DNA from: Planctomycetota bacterium
GTDB lineage: Bacteria; Planctomycetota; UBA1135; GCA-002686595
Direction: 5' to 3'
Length of the DNA: 64,000 nucleotides
Assembly (NCBI GenBank): GCA_012960475.1
Contig: DUBE01000044.1
Coordinates: forward strand, 26,473 to 90,472
Positions 41,548 through 51,596 of this stretch are shown here, one piece after another. Within the stretch, counting starts at the first letter, position 1, and each line of letters begins with the position of its first letter. The position numbers and the translations under genes are program-made. Below the pieces are notes generated by a model. It worked only from the letters and a program-made list of their open reading frames with translations. It did no database searches and was not told the DNA's origin.

Positions 41548-44469
41548 ATGATTACGATTCTCATTCTGGCAGTCCCTTGCGGGGATGTCCCGGTTGATTT
41601 CAGCCGGGAGATTCAGCCGATCCTCTCATCGCATTGCTTTGTCTGTCATGGGCCCGACGAGGGTACGCGCAAAAAGGACCTGCGTCTGGACCTGGGCAGC
41701 GTGGTCGGCGGGGAGCGCGGGATCCTGGTGCCCGGGGATCCTGCTGGGAGTGAGTTGATTCGACGCGTCACTCACACGGACTTAGCCGAACGCATGCCTC
41801 CCGCCGAAGAGGCCGAGGCGCTCTCCCCCGAAGAGATCGAAGTCCTCACCCGCTGGGTGAAGGAAGGGGCGGTGTATCAGCAGCATTGGGCTTTCCTGAC
41901 CTTGACCAGTCAGCCACCTGACGCTGCTGGCGATCAGGATTGGGCCCGCAACCCCATTGACGGTTTCGTCAGCGCACAACTCCAGCGCCAGGGAATCGAA
42001 CCATCTCCCGAAGCAGACCGGGCCACCTTGATTCGGCGCCTCTCCTTTGATCTTTGTGGCGTGCCCCCGACTCCGGAAGATGTAGTGGCCTTCATGGAGG
42101 ATTCCAGTCCGGTGGCCTACGAGCGGCTGGTGGATCGCCTGCTCGCCAGCCAGGCCTTTGGCGAGCGCATGGCTCTGGCCTGGATGGACGCCGCCCGTTA
42201 TGGCGACACCTCCGTCCATCATGCGGATGGTCCGCGGGATATGTGGCCTTGGCGGGATTGGGTAATCAGGGCCTACAACCAGAACATGCCCTTCGATCAG
42301 TTCACCATTGAACAGCTTGCAGGAGATCTCTTGCCTGACCCGAGTCTCGAGCAGTTGGTGGCCTCGGGTTTTCACCGCAACACGCCCACTTCAGACGAGG
42401 GGGGGGCTATCGACGAAGAGTTGCGGGTCAAGTACATGGTCGATCGGGTCAAGACCACCGGCAACGTGTGGCTCGGCCTGAGCGTTGAGTGTGCCCAGTG
42501 CCACGATCACAAGTACGACCCCTTCACCATGAAGGATTACTACTCGCTTTACGCTTACTTCAACCAAAGCGTGGAGAAGGGCTTTCAGACGCGCAGAGGC
42601 AACGAGAAGCCGTTGGTCTCGATCCCCACAAGCGATCAAGCAGTGTTGTTGGATTCCCTGGCGGAGTCTCTGCGGTTGGCAGAATTGTTCTTGGCCGAAG
42701 CTCAACCCCCTGTTGAAGAACTCGATGCCTGGAGCAAGTCCGAGCGCGCCGCGCTGCTGGAAAGAAAGCGTCCCAGCTTGGGGCCATGGTATTCCCTTGG
42801 TCCCTTCGGTGGTAAGGGCAAGCCCTTCGCCTACAACACAGATCACGGGCCTGAGACGATCCAGGTCGACGTGACCCAAGAGGTGGCCGGCCTCAGTTGG
42901 CAGTCCCGGGCCACCGACATGGATGGCCAGGTCCACCGTCTGGGCCTGCCCAGCAATTCCGCACAGTACCTGTTGCGTACAATTGATAGCGAATGCGCTC
43001 AATCCGTGAAGCTGGCCCTTGGTAGCGACGACAGCATCAAGGTCTTTCTCAACGGGACGGAGGTCTTTGCCAAAGACGTTGCCCGGGGCGCTGTCTTGAA
43101 CCAGGATCAGGTCAGTCTGTCCCTGCCCGCTGGCAAGAGTCAGTTGCTGTTGAAGATCGTGAACGGTGGGGGAGTCAGCGGCTACGCCTTCGAGATGCTG
43201 GGCAGCGGCTTGCCCGAGCTGGTGGTGCAGGCCCTGGGGCTGGAACCTGCAGCGCGCGATGCTGCTGCCCAAGAGGCTCTCAAGAGTCACTTCATTCGAG
43301 GGGTTTGGCCTCCCGGCAAGGAAAAGGCCGAGGCCCGTGAAGCGGTTCAGAGGGAACAGAACCAAGTCAACGCCAGAGTGTCCACGGTGATGATCATGGA
43401 CGACCTGCCCAAGGGCCGCCAGACCTATGTGTTGGAACGTGGGCAGTACGATGGTCCGCGCATGGATCAGCCAGTGGACCCACAGGTTCCCGAGCACATC
43501 TTCCCTGCGCGATCAGGACAGTCAGAGAACCGCTTGGGCCTGGCCCGTTGGTTGATGGATCCAGATCATCCCCTGACCGCACGCGTCACGGTCAATCGCT
43601 ATTGGACCATGCTCTTCGGGCGCGGACTTGTCTCCTCGGTGATGGATTTTGGGTCTCAAGGGGAGCGCCCCAGTCACCCCTCATTACTCGACTGGCTGGC
43701 TTTGGATTTCATTCAAAGTGACTGGAATGTGAAGCGCACTCTAAAGCAGATGGTCACGAGCGCTACTTATCGCCAGTCTTCCTCGATCAAGCCGGGAGGT
43801 TTCGCGCGGGATCCCGACAACCAACTATTGGGCCGAGCCAGCCGTTTCCGATTGAACGCTGAGTTCATTCGGGACCAGGCTCTCAGCGTGAGCGGCCTGC
43901 TGGTGGATCAGGTGGGGGGGCCCGGCGTCAAACCCTACCAGCCCAAGGGTCTTTGGAATGAGGTCTCCCTTGACGGGGGACTGCGCTTTGTTCGCGACAG
44001 CGGCCAAAAGCTCTATCGCAAGTCCATGTACATATACTGGAAGCGCTCCGCACCCCATCCGGGCATGACCGCCTTTGATACCCCTACACGGGATGTGTGC
44101 GTGGTCCAGCGCCAACGCACCAACACTCCCTTGCAGGCGCTTGTGAGTTTGAACGATGTGCAGTTCGTGGAGGCAGCCCGTAATCTGGCTCAGCGGGTTA
44201 TCTTGGCCGAGAGTGACTTTGATTCCCGTCTGGATCTGGCCTTCATGCTCTGTACGGCGCATCCCGCCGACCAATTGAGGCGCGAGGTCATGCAGATGAC
44301 CTATGCAGCCCAGCGCAAGGTCTTTGCAGCTGATCCCGAATCAGCTCAAGCATTGCTCGCTCTGGGGGACAGTCCTCTGGACGAGACACTCAACCCGGCC
44401 GAACACGCGGCCTGGACAGTGGTGGCATCAATGATTCAGAACCTGGACGAAACCCTGACCCGCGAGTAA
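41548..44469 (+). CDS. PSCyt1/PSCyt2/PSD1 planctomycete cytochrome-type protein
   Basis: A 973-residue exported protein. PSCyt1 opens with the heme c site CFVCHGPDE (Cys30, Cys33, His34) inside [13 protein letters not shown]. PSCyt2 (DUF1549) includes [38 protein letters not shown] and the second [12 protein letters not shown] site. A central jelly-roll-like insert is at about 420-560 ([18 protein letters not shown]). PSD1 (DUF1553) follows, with [28 protein letters not shown]-like and [20 protein letters not shown]. These two-heme proteins are numerous in Planctomycetota and paired with DUF1501 proteins; a role in handling polysaccharide-derived sugars is suspected but unproven. A GGGAG lies nine bases before the ATG. 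Confidence 0.92.
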   Translation: MITILILAVPCGDVPVDFSREIQPILSSHCFVCHGPDEGTRKKDLRLDLGSVVGGERGILVPGDPAGSELIRRVTHTDLAERMPPAEEAEALSPEEIEVLTRWVKEGAVYQQHWAFLTLTSQPPDAAGDQDWARNPIDGFVSAQLQRQGIEPSPEADRATLIRRLSFDLCGVPPTPEDVVAFMEDSSPVAYERLVDRLLASQAFGERMALAWMDAARYGDTSVHHADGPRDMWPWRDWVIRAYNQNMPFDQFTIEQLAGDLLPDPSLEQLVASGFHRNTPTSDEGGAIDEELRVKYMVDRVKTTGNVWLGLSVECAQCHDHKYDPFTMKDYYSLYAYFNQSVEKGFQTRRGNEKPLVSIPTSDQAVLLDSLAESLRLAELFLAEAQPPVEELDAWSKSERAALLERKRPSLGPWYSLGPFGGKGKPFAYNTDHGPETIQVDVTQEVAGLSWQSRATDMDGQVHRLGLPSNSAQYLLRTIDSECAQSVKLALGSDDSIKVFLNGTEVFAKDVARGAVLNQDQVSLSLPAGKSQLLLKIVNGGGVSGYAFEMLGSGLPELVVQALGLEPAARDAAAQEALKSHFIRGVWPPGKEKAEAREAVQREQNQVNARVSTVMIMDDLPKGRQTYVLERGQYDGPRMDQPVDPQVPEHIFPARSGQSENRLGLARWLMDPDHPLTARVTVNRYWTMLFGRGLVSSVMDFGSQGERPSHPSLLDWLALDFIQSDWNVKRTLKQMVTSATYRQSSSIKPGGFARDPDNQLLGRASRFRLNAEFIRDQALSVSGLLVDQVGGPGVKPYQPKGLWNEVSLDGGLRFVRDSGQKLYRKSMYIYWKRSAPHPGMTAFDTPTRDVCVVQRQRTNTPLQALVSLNDVQFVEAARNLAQRVILAESDFDSRLDLAFMLCTAHPADQLRREVMQMTYAAQRKVFAADPESAQALLALGDSPLDETLNPAEHAAWTVVASMIQNLDETLTRE

Positions 44470-45920
44470 TGATGGACCCACTTTCTAATCACAGGCGATT
44501 GAGCACCCGCCGGAACCTGCTCGGGCGCAGTACCACGGGCCTCGGCGCCCTGGCGCTTTCGTCACTTCTGGGAGAGAACGTGCTTGCGAATGCGACCGCC
44601 GGGGACCGTTTCAAGACCGTGCCCCATTACGCTCCGCGGGCCAAGCGGGTGATCTACTTGTTCATGAGCGGAGGGCCCTCGCAAATTGATTTGTTCGATT
44701 ACAAGCCCGCCATGCAGGAGTTCCACGGCCAGGAACTGCCTGAATCCATTCGCCGGGGTCAGCGCCTGACCACCATGACCAGCGGCCAGAGCACATTCCC
44801 CTGTGTGGCTCCCATGTTCGAGTTCAAGCGTCACGGCAAACATCAGACCTGGGTCAGTGAACTCTTGCCCCACACGGCCAAAATCGTCGACGAGATCTGT
44901 CTGATCAAGTCCATGAACACCGAGGCCATCAACCACGATCCGGCGATCACCTACATCAACACGGGCAGCCAACAACCCGGCAAGGCCAGCATGGGATCTT
45001 GGCTGAGTTACGGTCTTGGTAGCATGAATCGCAATCTGCCTGATTATGTGGTCATGATTTCTCGTGGGAAGGGCAACCTTCAAGCCCTCTACGCGCGCCT
45101 CTGGGGCTCGGGCTTCTTGCCCTCTCAGCACCAGGGCGTCAAGTTCCGTAGCGGCGCTGATCCTGTGTTGTACCTGGCCAACCCTGAAGGCATCGACCCC
45201 GCTACCCGCCGTCGCATGCTAGACGGAATCGAGCGCATCAACCGCGCCAAACTGGCGCAAACCAACGACCCGGAAATCGAAGCGCGCATCAGTCAGTACG
45301 AGATGGCTTACCGCATGCAAACTTCCGTGCCAGACTTGATGGACCTCTCGGACGAGCCCGACTCCACCTTCGAGCTCTACGGAGAAGAGGCTCGAAAGCC
45401 CGGCACATACGCGGCCAACTGCGTGCTGGCCCGACGCATGGCTGAGCGTGATGTGCGCTTCATCCAGTTGTTCCACCGAGGCTGGGACGGTCACAACAAT
45501 CTGCCGCGAGAAATCCGAGGTCAGTGCAAGGACACGGATCAGGCCTCAGCGGCTCTGTTGGTAGACCTCAAGCGACGGGGCCTCTTGGATGACACGCTCT
45601 TGATCTGGGGGGGTGAATTTGGCCGCACCATCTACTCCCAGGGCAATCTGACCAAGACCAACCATGGCCGCGACCACCATGGGCGCTGCTTCAGCACATG
45701 GATCGCCGGTGCGGGCGTTCGCGCAGGTCACGAGCACGGCGCGACTGATGATTTCTCCTACAATATCATTCGCGATCCTGTGCACATAAACGACCTCAAC
45801 GCTACCATCCTGCAGCAGTTGGGCATCGACCACCAGCGTTTCACTTATCCCTACCAGGGGCTGGACCAGCGCCTGACGGGAGTTGAGGGGGCCCGGGTGG
45901 TCAACGGCATCCTGGCCTAG
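44469..45920 (+). CDS. DUF1501 protein with twin-arginine signal
   Basis: A 483-residue protein of the alkaline-phosphatase/sulfatase-like DUF1501 family. The N-terminus has a Tat-type motif [10 protein letters not shown] (Arg14-Arg15) before a hydrophobic stretch, so it is probably exported folded. Core features include [34 protein letters not shown], a metal-site-like [15 protein letters not shown], and [16 protein letters not shown] near the end. Its ATG overlaps the PSD1 stop by one base (TAATG), the standard pairing in Planctomycetota, and the two proteins are assumed to work together. Reaction unknown. Confidence 0.92.
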   Translation: MMDPLSNHRRLSTRRNLLGRSTTGLGALALSSLLGENVLANATAGDRFKTVPHYAPRAKRVIYLFMSGGPSQIDLFDYKPAMQEFHGQELPESIRRGQRLTTMTSGQSTFPCVAPMFEFKRHGKHQTWVSELLPHTAKIVDEICLIKSMNTEAINHDPAITYINTGSQQPGKASMGSWLSYGLGSMNRNLPDYVVMISRGKGNLQALYARLWGSGFLPSQHQGVKFRSGADPVLYLANPEGIDPATRRRMLDGIERINRAKLAQTNDPEIEARISQYEMAYRMQTSVPDLMDLSDEPDSTFELYGEEARKPGTYAANCVLARRMAERDVRFIQLFHRGWDGHNNLPREIRGQCKDTDQASAALLVDLKRRGLLDDTLLIWGGEFGRTIYSQGNLTKTNHGRDHHGRCFSTWIAGAGVRAGHEHGATDDFSYNIIRDPVHINDLNATILQQLGIDHQRFTYPYQGLDQRLTGVEGARVVNGILA

Positions 45921-46064
45921 CGGGCTCTCCCGATTCGCTCTGCATGGAGCCTTCAATACGAGAAGTACCACACACCGGCCAAGTTCGGTTCAAGAGACCG
46001 TGTCTTTGGAGCCGTTCAGTCGGGCGACGCTTGCAGATCTCTCGCAACCAAGACCTCGCATATC

Positions 46065-46760
46065 ATGACTCTGTCATCCCATAACCTCGCTGCCCTCCTT
46101 TTGCTGATCCTGGTCAGTTCCTGCTCCTCTGTCGGCCCAAGTTCCGTGGGTTTGGATTCGCTCGATGCCACTTACTATCTCGACAACCGTGAGTTCAATA
46201 CCCTCAACTTGCAGATCGCGACCAAGCTGCCTGGGAACCTGTCTATTTGGGGATTCACGGACTTCCATGGGAATCAAGGGGTGGGTCACGGGTTTGGAAA
46301 TCTGAGACGCTCCTTCTCTGAGTACCGTTTGTCCCATGGAGGTCTGGGCGCTGCTCTGGGAGTCAAGGGCCTGGGCATGCAGGCGGAATACAACCTCCTG
46401 ACTCCAAGCGATCAGGACTTGGGGCGCTTCGGACTGACCTATCGTCACGACCTGCCCCTGCCCGGCACTGGCCGCACCGGCTGGTTGCAATGGCGCGCCT
46501 TTCCCATCGAGACAGATGGCAATGGCGGTCAGGCCAGCTTGATCTACTCCCTGCCTCTGACAGAGAGCATGAGCATCGGCGGCTTCGCGGATTTCAATTT
46601 GATTGAAGGTGCCCCTCATCGTTGGATCCTTGAACCCCAGTTGAACCTGAAAGTCGCCGACGGTTTCTGGGCAGTACTCGAATACCGCTACAACGGTTTT
46701 GAAGGGGCTGGGGATCTGGACGGATCCGGTTGGGCCGCTGGGGTGAAAGCCAGCTTCTAG
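46065..46760 (+). CDS. Outer-membrane beta-barrel-like protein with lipoprotein-type signal
   Basis: A 231-residue exported protein. The signal is LLLLILVSSC with Cys20 as a possible lipid site. The mature part alternates in beta-barrel fashion: STYYLDN-like start, NLSIWGFTDFHGNQG, YRLSHGGLGAALGVKGLGMQ, GRFGLTYRHDLPLPG, GGQASLIYSLPLTESMSIGG. It ends WAAGVKASF with the C-terminal Phe expected of barrels inserted by BAM. The WGFTDFHGN element faintly recalls Tsx-type nucleoside channels but the match is weak. Its function is unknown; it is a single gene between two larger units. Confidence 0.75.
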   Translation: MTLSSHNLAALLLLILVSSCSSVGPSSVGLDSLDATYYLDNREFNTLNLQIATKLPGNLSIWGFTDFHGNQGVGHGFGNLRRSFSEYRLSHGGLGAALGVKGLGMQAEYNLLTPSDQDLGRFGLTYRHDLPLPGTGRTGWLQWRAFPIETDGNGGQASLIYSLPLTESMSIGGFADFNLIEGAPHRWILEPQLNLKVADGFWAVLEYRYNGFEGAGDLDGSGWAAGVKASF

Positions 46761-47165
46761 GATAGATTTCCGTTTGCTGCCCACGTCCAACTCTTGGTCG
46801 TTGCTTTGACTCTGACACATTGCAGTTGGAGAGTCTGATCCTCTTGTTGGGGACTTTGCCAACGCCGACTCATCCGATTCGGAATCTGGTGCCCGGCCAG
46901 CTTGTGAATGTCCGAGAGGACTGAGGAGTGTTTCCTGGAGGCCCAATGCGAGGCTCTGTTCGGGAGGTGTTCCTTCTTAATATGGGGCCACAAGGATGTA
47001 CCTGCCTGGTCGAAGGGGCACCTCGGCCCTTTCGAGGATCCCTCCTGATACGAGCCTCCAAGGGGCTTTCTGCAGTTTGTGTCGAGTTCCGATAACATGG
47101 TCTCGGGCTCCCCCTCTCAAGCCAGAACCCTGAATTCAATGGGGTTCATACCAAAGGACCTGATC
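46761..47165. other. Intergenic region before secreted protein gene
   Basis: About 400 bp. A minus-strand frame here reads as low-complexity and is not supported. An AAAGGA seven bases before the ATG at 47166 is the likely ribosome site of the next gene. No strong hairpin or promoter boxes are recognised. Confidence 0.4.
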
Positions 47166-48764
47166 ATGTCTCGACAATTCCTGCTGAACACCGCTTCTCA
47201 TTTCTTGGCTCCTGTTCTGCTGGTTGGCGCCCTACTGTCGATGGGTTTTGCTCAAGGACCCCATCAAGCGATTTTCCTTGGATCTTCCACTTCTGGTGGC
47301 GCAGACCCATGGTGGTTGATTGACCCTTTCACGGGAACGCTGATTGACTCAGGCGCAGACGTTGCCACCAACAACTGTTTTGGTGCCAGTTTTGCCCATG
47401 GCGACCAGCAATTGCTGGCCTTGTCATCTCTGGATGACACTCTGTCGGTGGGGACGCCTCCTGGTTTGGGCATGGGGTTCACTCTTCTGACGAATTTCAT
47501 TGGGAGTCCCTATGGCCTTGCTGTTGACCCTTGGTATCAGAGATATCTTGCAATGGTCAATACGGGCTCTGGCTTTGATCTGCAGGTGGTGGATGGGAAC
47601 CCCAATAGCGGCACATACGGGCAAGTGATCGCAAGCAGCGGGCCACTGCTGGCCTTGGGTTTGATCGAGCGCTGGGGCCTGTCTCCTCCCGGCCGAATTG
47701 CAGTGGCAGTGCCTGCTTTGTTCAATGGAACATTGGCGGTCTATGACACAGACCCCTCCAGCCCGGGGTACATGACCGCGATCAGTACTCCCTCCACGTC
47801 CGGGACACCCGGTATTGCAATCGGAACCTCGGTTGCAATCAGCGCTGACGAGTCGATGGTTACGGTGGCTCTGGCCGCGAGTCTTGAGACCCTGTTTGTG
47901 CGCTACGACCTTCTGGCCGGGGCTTGGGTGGATGTGGATCCGGTACTCCCAGGGGTGCAGCACATCAGCATTCCCCTGGGCATTGGGCACCGGATTCGAC
48001 TCCTGCCCGGTTCCAATGAAGCCATCGTATGCGGTGCGGGTCACAGCTCCCAACATGGTTGGATCGGGCGCTTGGATTTTGGGGTAACGCCTGATCAGTG
48101 GAGTTTCACGGAGTTTGGTGTGGGTTCGGGTCAGTTCTCGGACGCCAACGCCCTTTCCCTTTCCCCGGACAGCGCCTATTCGTTCATTGGCGTCAGTGGC
48201 CCTCCCAGGGGCCTGGTGATCGACAACCAGACAGGGAACGTGATCCACTCTGTTGCTCTGCCCAGTTCCACAGGGAGTCTGGTGTCTTCTTCCTGGCGCG
48301 GTGTGCCGGGCAGCGGCGACTTGTTCTGTGGACCCGCTGCCCCCAACAGCAGCGGGCAGTCCACCACCCTGGCGCAATCGGATTTCTCGGGGCCGGGGTT
48401 GTTCCACTTGGAAGCCCGACAGGGTCCGCCTCTGCAGTTTGGCTACTTCCTCATGTCTGCAGGCCTGGAGGAACCGGGTCTGGCCGTGAGTCAGGGGTTC
48501 CTTTGCCTGAAGGCACCAATTGGGCGCTACAACAGTGTGGCGGGTCCTTCGCTCAACTCCCTGGGTCGTTTTGATGCGTCTGGTACTTTTCAGAATCTGT
48601 CTGGAACTTCCAGCGTGTTCAGCGGCTTTGACCTGCCCGCTGCGGCTCCCAGCCCTCCGGGGGGAGTCATCTTGCCGGGATCGACCTGGGCATTTCAGCT
48701 CTGGCATCGAGATCAAGGCAACGCTTCCAACTTTTCGGATGCGTTGGTCGTGCAGTTCTATTGA
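47166..48764 (+). CDS. Secreted beta-propeller-like protein with conserved C-terminal module
   Basis: A 532-residue exported protein starting at 47166, after an AAAGGA ribosome site. The signal peptide is FLAPVLLVGALLSMGFAQG. The body is a repeated beta architecture with YVTN/NHL-propeller-like spacing (PWWLIDPFTGTLIDSGAD; SPYGLAVDPWYQRYLAMVN; RIAVAVPALFNGTLAVYDTD). The last 110 residues form a module shared with two other proteins in this window. Its marks are QFGYFLMSA, SQGFLCLKAPIGRYN, VILPGSTWAFQLWHRD and NASNFSDALVVQFY. This suggests a common sorting or surface-attachment signal. No enzyme motif was found. Confidence 0.78.
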   Translation: MSRQFLLNTASHFLAPVLLVGALLSMGFAQGPHQAIFLGSSTSGGADPWWLIDPFTGTLIDSGADVATNNCFGASFAHGDQQLLALSSLDDTLSVGTPPGLGMGFTLLTNFIGSPYGLAVDPWYQRYLAMVNTGSGFDLQVVDGNPNSGTYGQVIASSGPLLALGLIERWGLSPPGRIAVAVPALFNGTLAVYDTDPSSPGYMTAISTPSTSGTPGIAIGTSVAISADESMVTVALAASLETLFVRYDLLAGAWVDVDPVLPGVQHISIPLGIGHRIRLLPGSNEAIVCGAGHSSQHGWIGRLDFGVTPDQWSFTEFGVGSGQFSDANALSLSPDSAYSFIGVSGPPRGLVIDNQTGNVIHSVALPSSTGSLVSSSWRGVPGSGDLFCGPAAPNSSGQSTTLAQSDFSGPGLFHLEARQGPPLQFGYFLMSAGLEEPGLAVSQGFLCLKAPIGRYNSVAGPSLNSLGRFDASGTFQNLSGTSSVFSGFDLPAAAPSPPGGVILPGSTWAFQLWHRDQGNASNFSDALVVQFY

Positions 48765-48806
48765 TACGGAAAGTATCGCTGCCCGGCCACTCGTGTCCGG
48801 TCGCGC

Positions 48807-50234
48807 TCAGGGCACGCTGCCCACTGCCTGCAGCAGCCGGAATTGTGAGCGGTTGAAGGTCGCCACTGCTTCCAGGTAAGCCCGTTTGGCTTGGGCGTTG
48901 GCGCGGATTGCCTGCAGGGCTTCGATCGGGAGTCCCTCGGCGGCCCGCGAGCGACGCAGGCTGAGATCCAGGGCAGCCGCGGCTTCGCTCACGTTCTGGG
49001 CGGCGTAGGCGATCTGGACCTGGCCCGCTTGGATTTGCAGGTGGGCCAGGGTGACCTCCTGGGCTATCCTGTCCTGGGCGATCAAAAACCGTAGTCGGGC
49101 GCTCTTGGTTTCGGCGGCAGCGTTGCGACGGGCGGCGGATTCACCCAGCCCCAGGTTACGCAGGCTCCAGGTCAGGGTCGCGCTGAACTGATCTTCCTCG
49201 CTGAAGTTGTGGAAGCTGGAGTCTGGCGCGCCTCCCAGGCGACCGGTGTGCAGGCCCAGGTTGAGTTCTGGAATCAGGACGCTGAGCTCCTGCTTGCGCT
49301 CGGCTTGCTCTTGGGCGCGCAGGCTCGCTTGGAGTGCGCGCAACTCCGGCCGGGACTCTTGGGCGCGGAGCAGGAGTTCGTCCAGGCTGGATTCCAGCTT
49401 GAACAGCGCCAGGGGGATCAGCTGTTCTTCTGCTGTTCGCAGGGCGCTGGTGGGGTCCAGGCGCAGGAGAGTTGCCAGATGGGTGGAGCGCATTTGGAGG
49501 TTCTGCTGCGCTGCGGACTCCAAGCGTGCCCGCTGGGCGAACTCGGCGCGGGCCCTAGCGGCGTCCGCTTCGAGGCCCTGGCCGGCGGAGGCGAAGGCCT
49601 CAGTAAGCTCGACCAATTCTCCTGCCAGGGCTGTGTCCACCTGAGCCTGACTCGCCAGGGCCTGGGCCTGTAGCAAGTCCTGGTGGGCCATGGCGATGGC
49701 CGTGAGATTATGGTTGATGCTGGCGCGCACCGACTGGGAAGCTGCCTCTACCTGATGGCTTGCGCGGGTAGGTTCCAAGAAGGCTTGGGCAAGGTCGATG
49801 GTGGCGATCAGGCCTCCGCGTAGGTAGGCCGAGTTGCGGTCCACCTGCAGAATGTTGCCCGTCGTTTCCTGTAGGGCACCACTGTGATCCTGGTAGCCCC
49901 CGCCCACGGTCAGGGTGGGTAGCAGCAGGACTTGAGCCGCGTCCAATTGGGCCTCGGCGGCTGCGAGTTCTTCCCGCGCGAGGGCAACCTGCAAGCTGCT
50001 GGCGCCGCCGATCCGGAGAGCGCTGGCGAGGTCGAGGGTCTGCGCTCCAGCATGTTCCTGGCTGGCAGGCAGATTCGGCTTGACTCCAGAAGTGTCTTTG
50101 GCCGGAACGAAGCTCCTGATCGCAAGCGGTGGCGGGGCCTGAGCCCTGGGGCCTTGGCAGGCGCAAAGGCCAAGGGCCAATCCCAGGCTGGCCAGCCCTT
50201 TTCCTCTTGGTTGTGGAGTCTCTTGCAAGCGCAT
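48807..50234 (-). CDS. TolC-family outer-membrane efflux lipoprotein
   Basis: A 475-residue outer-membrane channel. The lipoprotein signal ends GLCAC (Cys26). The mature protein has the two mirror-image TolC repeats: ALRIGGASSLQVALAREELAAAEAQLDAAQ and a second block SRPELRALQASLRAQEQAERKQELSVLIPELNL. It has long Ala/Gln/Glu-rich coiled coils and a barrel segment (FSATLTWSLRNLGLGES). The start is the ATG at 50234, overlapping the stop of the upstream adaptor gene by one base (TGATG). It completes the RND tripartite pump encoded by the two preceding genes and would form the exit duct. Confidence 0.88.
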   Translation of the reverse strand: MRLQETPQPRGKGLASLGLALGLCACQGPRAQAPPPLAIRSFVPAKDTSGVKPNLPASQEHAGAQTLDLASALRIGGASSLQVALAREELAAAEAQLDAAQVLLLPTLTVGGGYQDHSGALQETTGNILQVDRNSAYLRGGLIATIDLAQAFLEPTRASHQVEAASQSVRASINHNLTAIAMAHQDLLQAQALASQAQVDTALAGELVELTEAFASAGQGLEADAARARAEFAQRARLESAAQQNLQMRSTHLATLLRLDPTSALRTAEEQLIPLALFKLESSLDELLLRAQESRPELRALQASLRAQEQAERKQELSVLIPELNLGLHTGRLGGAPDSSFHNFSEEDQFSATLTWSLRNLGLGESAARRNAAAETKSARLRFLIAQDRIAQEVTLAHLQIQAGQVQIAYAAQNVSEAAAALDLSLRRSRAAEGLPIEALQAIRANAQAKRAYLEAVATFNRSQFRLLQAVGSVP

Positions 50235-51589
50235 CAATGGCCTCCGTCGGGGGTGCGTACGGACTGACCATCGCTCAGTTCGCTGAAGCCCGAAGCGACC
50301 ACCAGCTGGCCGGGCTTCAGGCCTCGGCTGACCCCTACTCGTGAGCCGTCCTGGAAGATCGCGGTAATCGGGGTCAGATGCAGGGTGCTTCCATCGAGTA
50401 CGAAGACCGAGAGCTCTCCGTTGCGGGTGAAGACTGCCGAAGCGGGCACCGTGGGGCTGGCCTTGAATTGCTCCAGGTACACGGTCAGGTCGCCATAGGC
50501 TCCCGGCTGCAGTTGCCGTTGGCCTTCTGCGTTGGCTGGGTTGTCCAATTCCACTTCGGCGCGCATCATGCGCGAGCGCTGGCCCAGGGCTCCGGCGGTG
50601 CGCGTGATCGTGCCCTCGAAGTGAGCGCCAGGAGCGTTGATCAGGTTGCCGAAGCTGATACGGTCGCCCTTGTCCAGAGCCGCCGCTGCATCCATGGGTA
50701 AATGGATTTCGATGCGCACGCGATCAACTCGCTCCAGTCGCAAGAGAGGTCTGGCGTTGCTGTTGCTGTCGGCGGCTTGGATCAAGGCGCCCGGGTGCAC
50801 ATGGCGTTGGGTGATTACGCCGGCGAAGGGGGCCTTGATGGTGGAGTACTGAATGCGCTCCACCAGGGCGGCGTAGCTGGCCTCGGCCACTTGCACTCCG
50901 GCATGGGCCGCCCGTTCGTCTGCGTGGGTTTGTTCCACTTTGGCAATTGCCTGTTGGATCTGGGCCTCGGCCGCTGCTACTGCCGCGTCTACCGCAGCGA
51001 GACTGGCCTGGGCGGCGGTCAAGCGTTGGCGCGCCTCGTCGAGTTTCCTTGGCTCGATTGCGGAGGACTCGGTGACCAGTACCTGCCAGCGCTCAAATTC
51101 GGATTGGCGCAGGGTGACCTGAGCTATCTTTTCCTGGCGCGTAGAATCCACGGCGCGTTTGTTGGCCTCGGCCGCCTGGGCTCCTGCCACCGCCGCCGTC
51201 ACCCGAGCGGCCTGTTGGGCCACTTGACTGCGTGACAGTTCGATCAGGGCGCTGGCTCGGTTGAGTTCCGCCTGCATCTCGGGCACAGCGATGCGCGCCA
51301 GGATCTGGTCCTGGCTCACTGTGTCTCCCAGGTCCACCGCGATTCCACTCAAGTAGCCGCCTACTCTGGCGTAGAGGTCGGCGCTTTGGATCGCTTTCAC
51401 GGAACCCGGTACGGTGATCGAGAAGCTCAAGTCTTCGGATATCACGGGGGTGGTAACCACTTGGGTCAGGCCACTCGTCTGGGATGCTTCTGCACGGACC
51501 ACATCGGCTTGGCTCGTGGGTCCGCAGGCAAAGAGGATCAGGCCCAGGGGAAAGAGGGCAGGACGCAGGCTGGAAGGGGAGTAGGTCAT
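50234..51589 (-). CDS. RND efflux periplasmic adaptor (HlyD/AcrA family)
   Basis: A 451-residue membrane-fusion protein starting at 51589, seven bases after the permease stop. The lipoprotein signal ends LFAC (Cys22). The N-terminal lipoyl half is SADLYARVGGYLSGIAVDLGD. Next come a long coiled-coil hairpin (QAELNRASALIELSRSQVAQ through AAVAAAEAQIQQAIAK), the second lipoyl half TIKAPFAGVITQRHVHPGAL and a beta-barrel RVRIEIHLPMDAAAALDKGD. A C-terminal membrane-proximal domain follows. It bridges the inner-membrane permease and the TolC-type channel in the same operon. Confidence 0.9.
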   Translation of the reverse strand: MTYSPSSLRPALFPLGLILFACGPTSQADVVRAEASQTSGLTQVVTTPVISEDLSFSITVPGSVKAIQSADLYARVGGYLSGIAVDLGDTVSQDQILARIAVPEMQAELNRASALIELSRSQVAQQAARVTAAVAGAQAAEANKRAVDSTRQEKIAQVTLRQSEFERWQVLVTESSAIEPRKLDEARQRLTAAQASLAAVDAAVAAAEAQIQQAIAKVEQTHADERAAHAGVQVAEASYAALVERIQYSTIKAPFAGVITQRHVHPGALIQAADSNSNARPLLRLERVDRVRIEIHLPMDAAAALDKGDRISFGNLINAPGAHFEGTITRTAGALGQRSRMMRAEVELDNPANAEGQRQLQPGAYGDLTVYLEQFKASPTVPASAVFTRNGELSVFVLDGSTLHLTPITAIFQDGSRVGVSRGLKPGQLVVASGFSELSDGQSVRTPDGGH

Positions 51590-51596
51590 GGTTGAG

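Noticed and set aside
47424..48716. 430-codon minus-strand open frame opposite the secreted propeller-like protein
   Set aside because: Antisense shadow; the plus-strand gene has a signal peptide, a ribosome site and a conserved C-terminal module.
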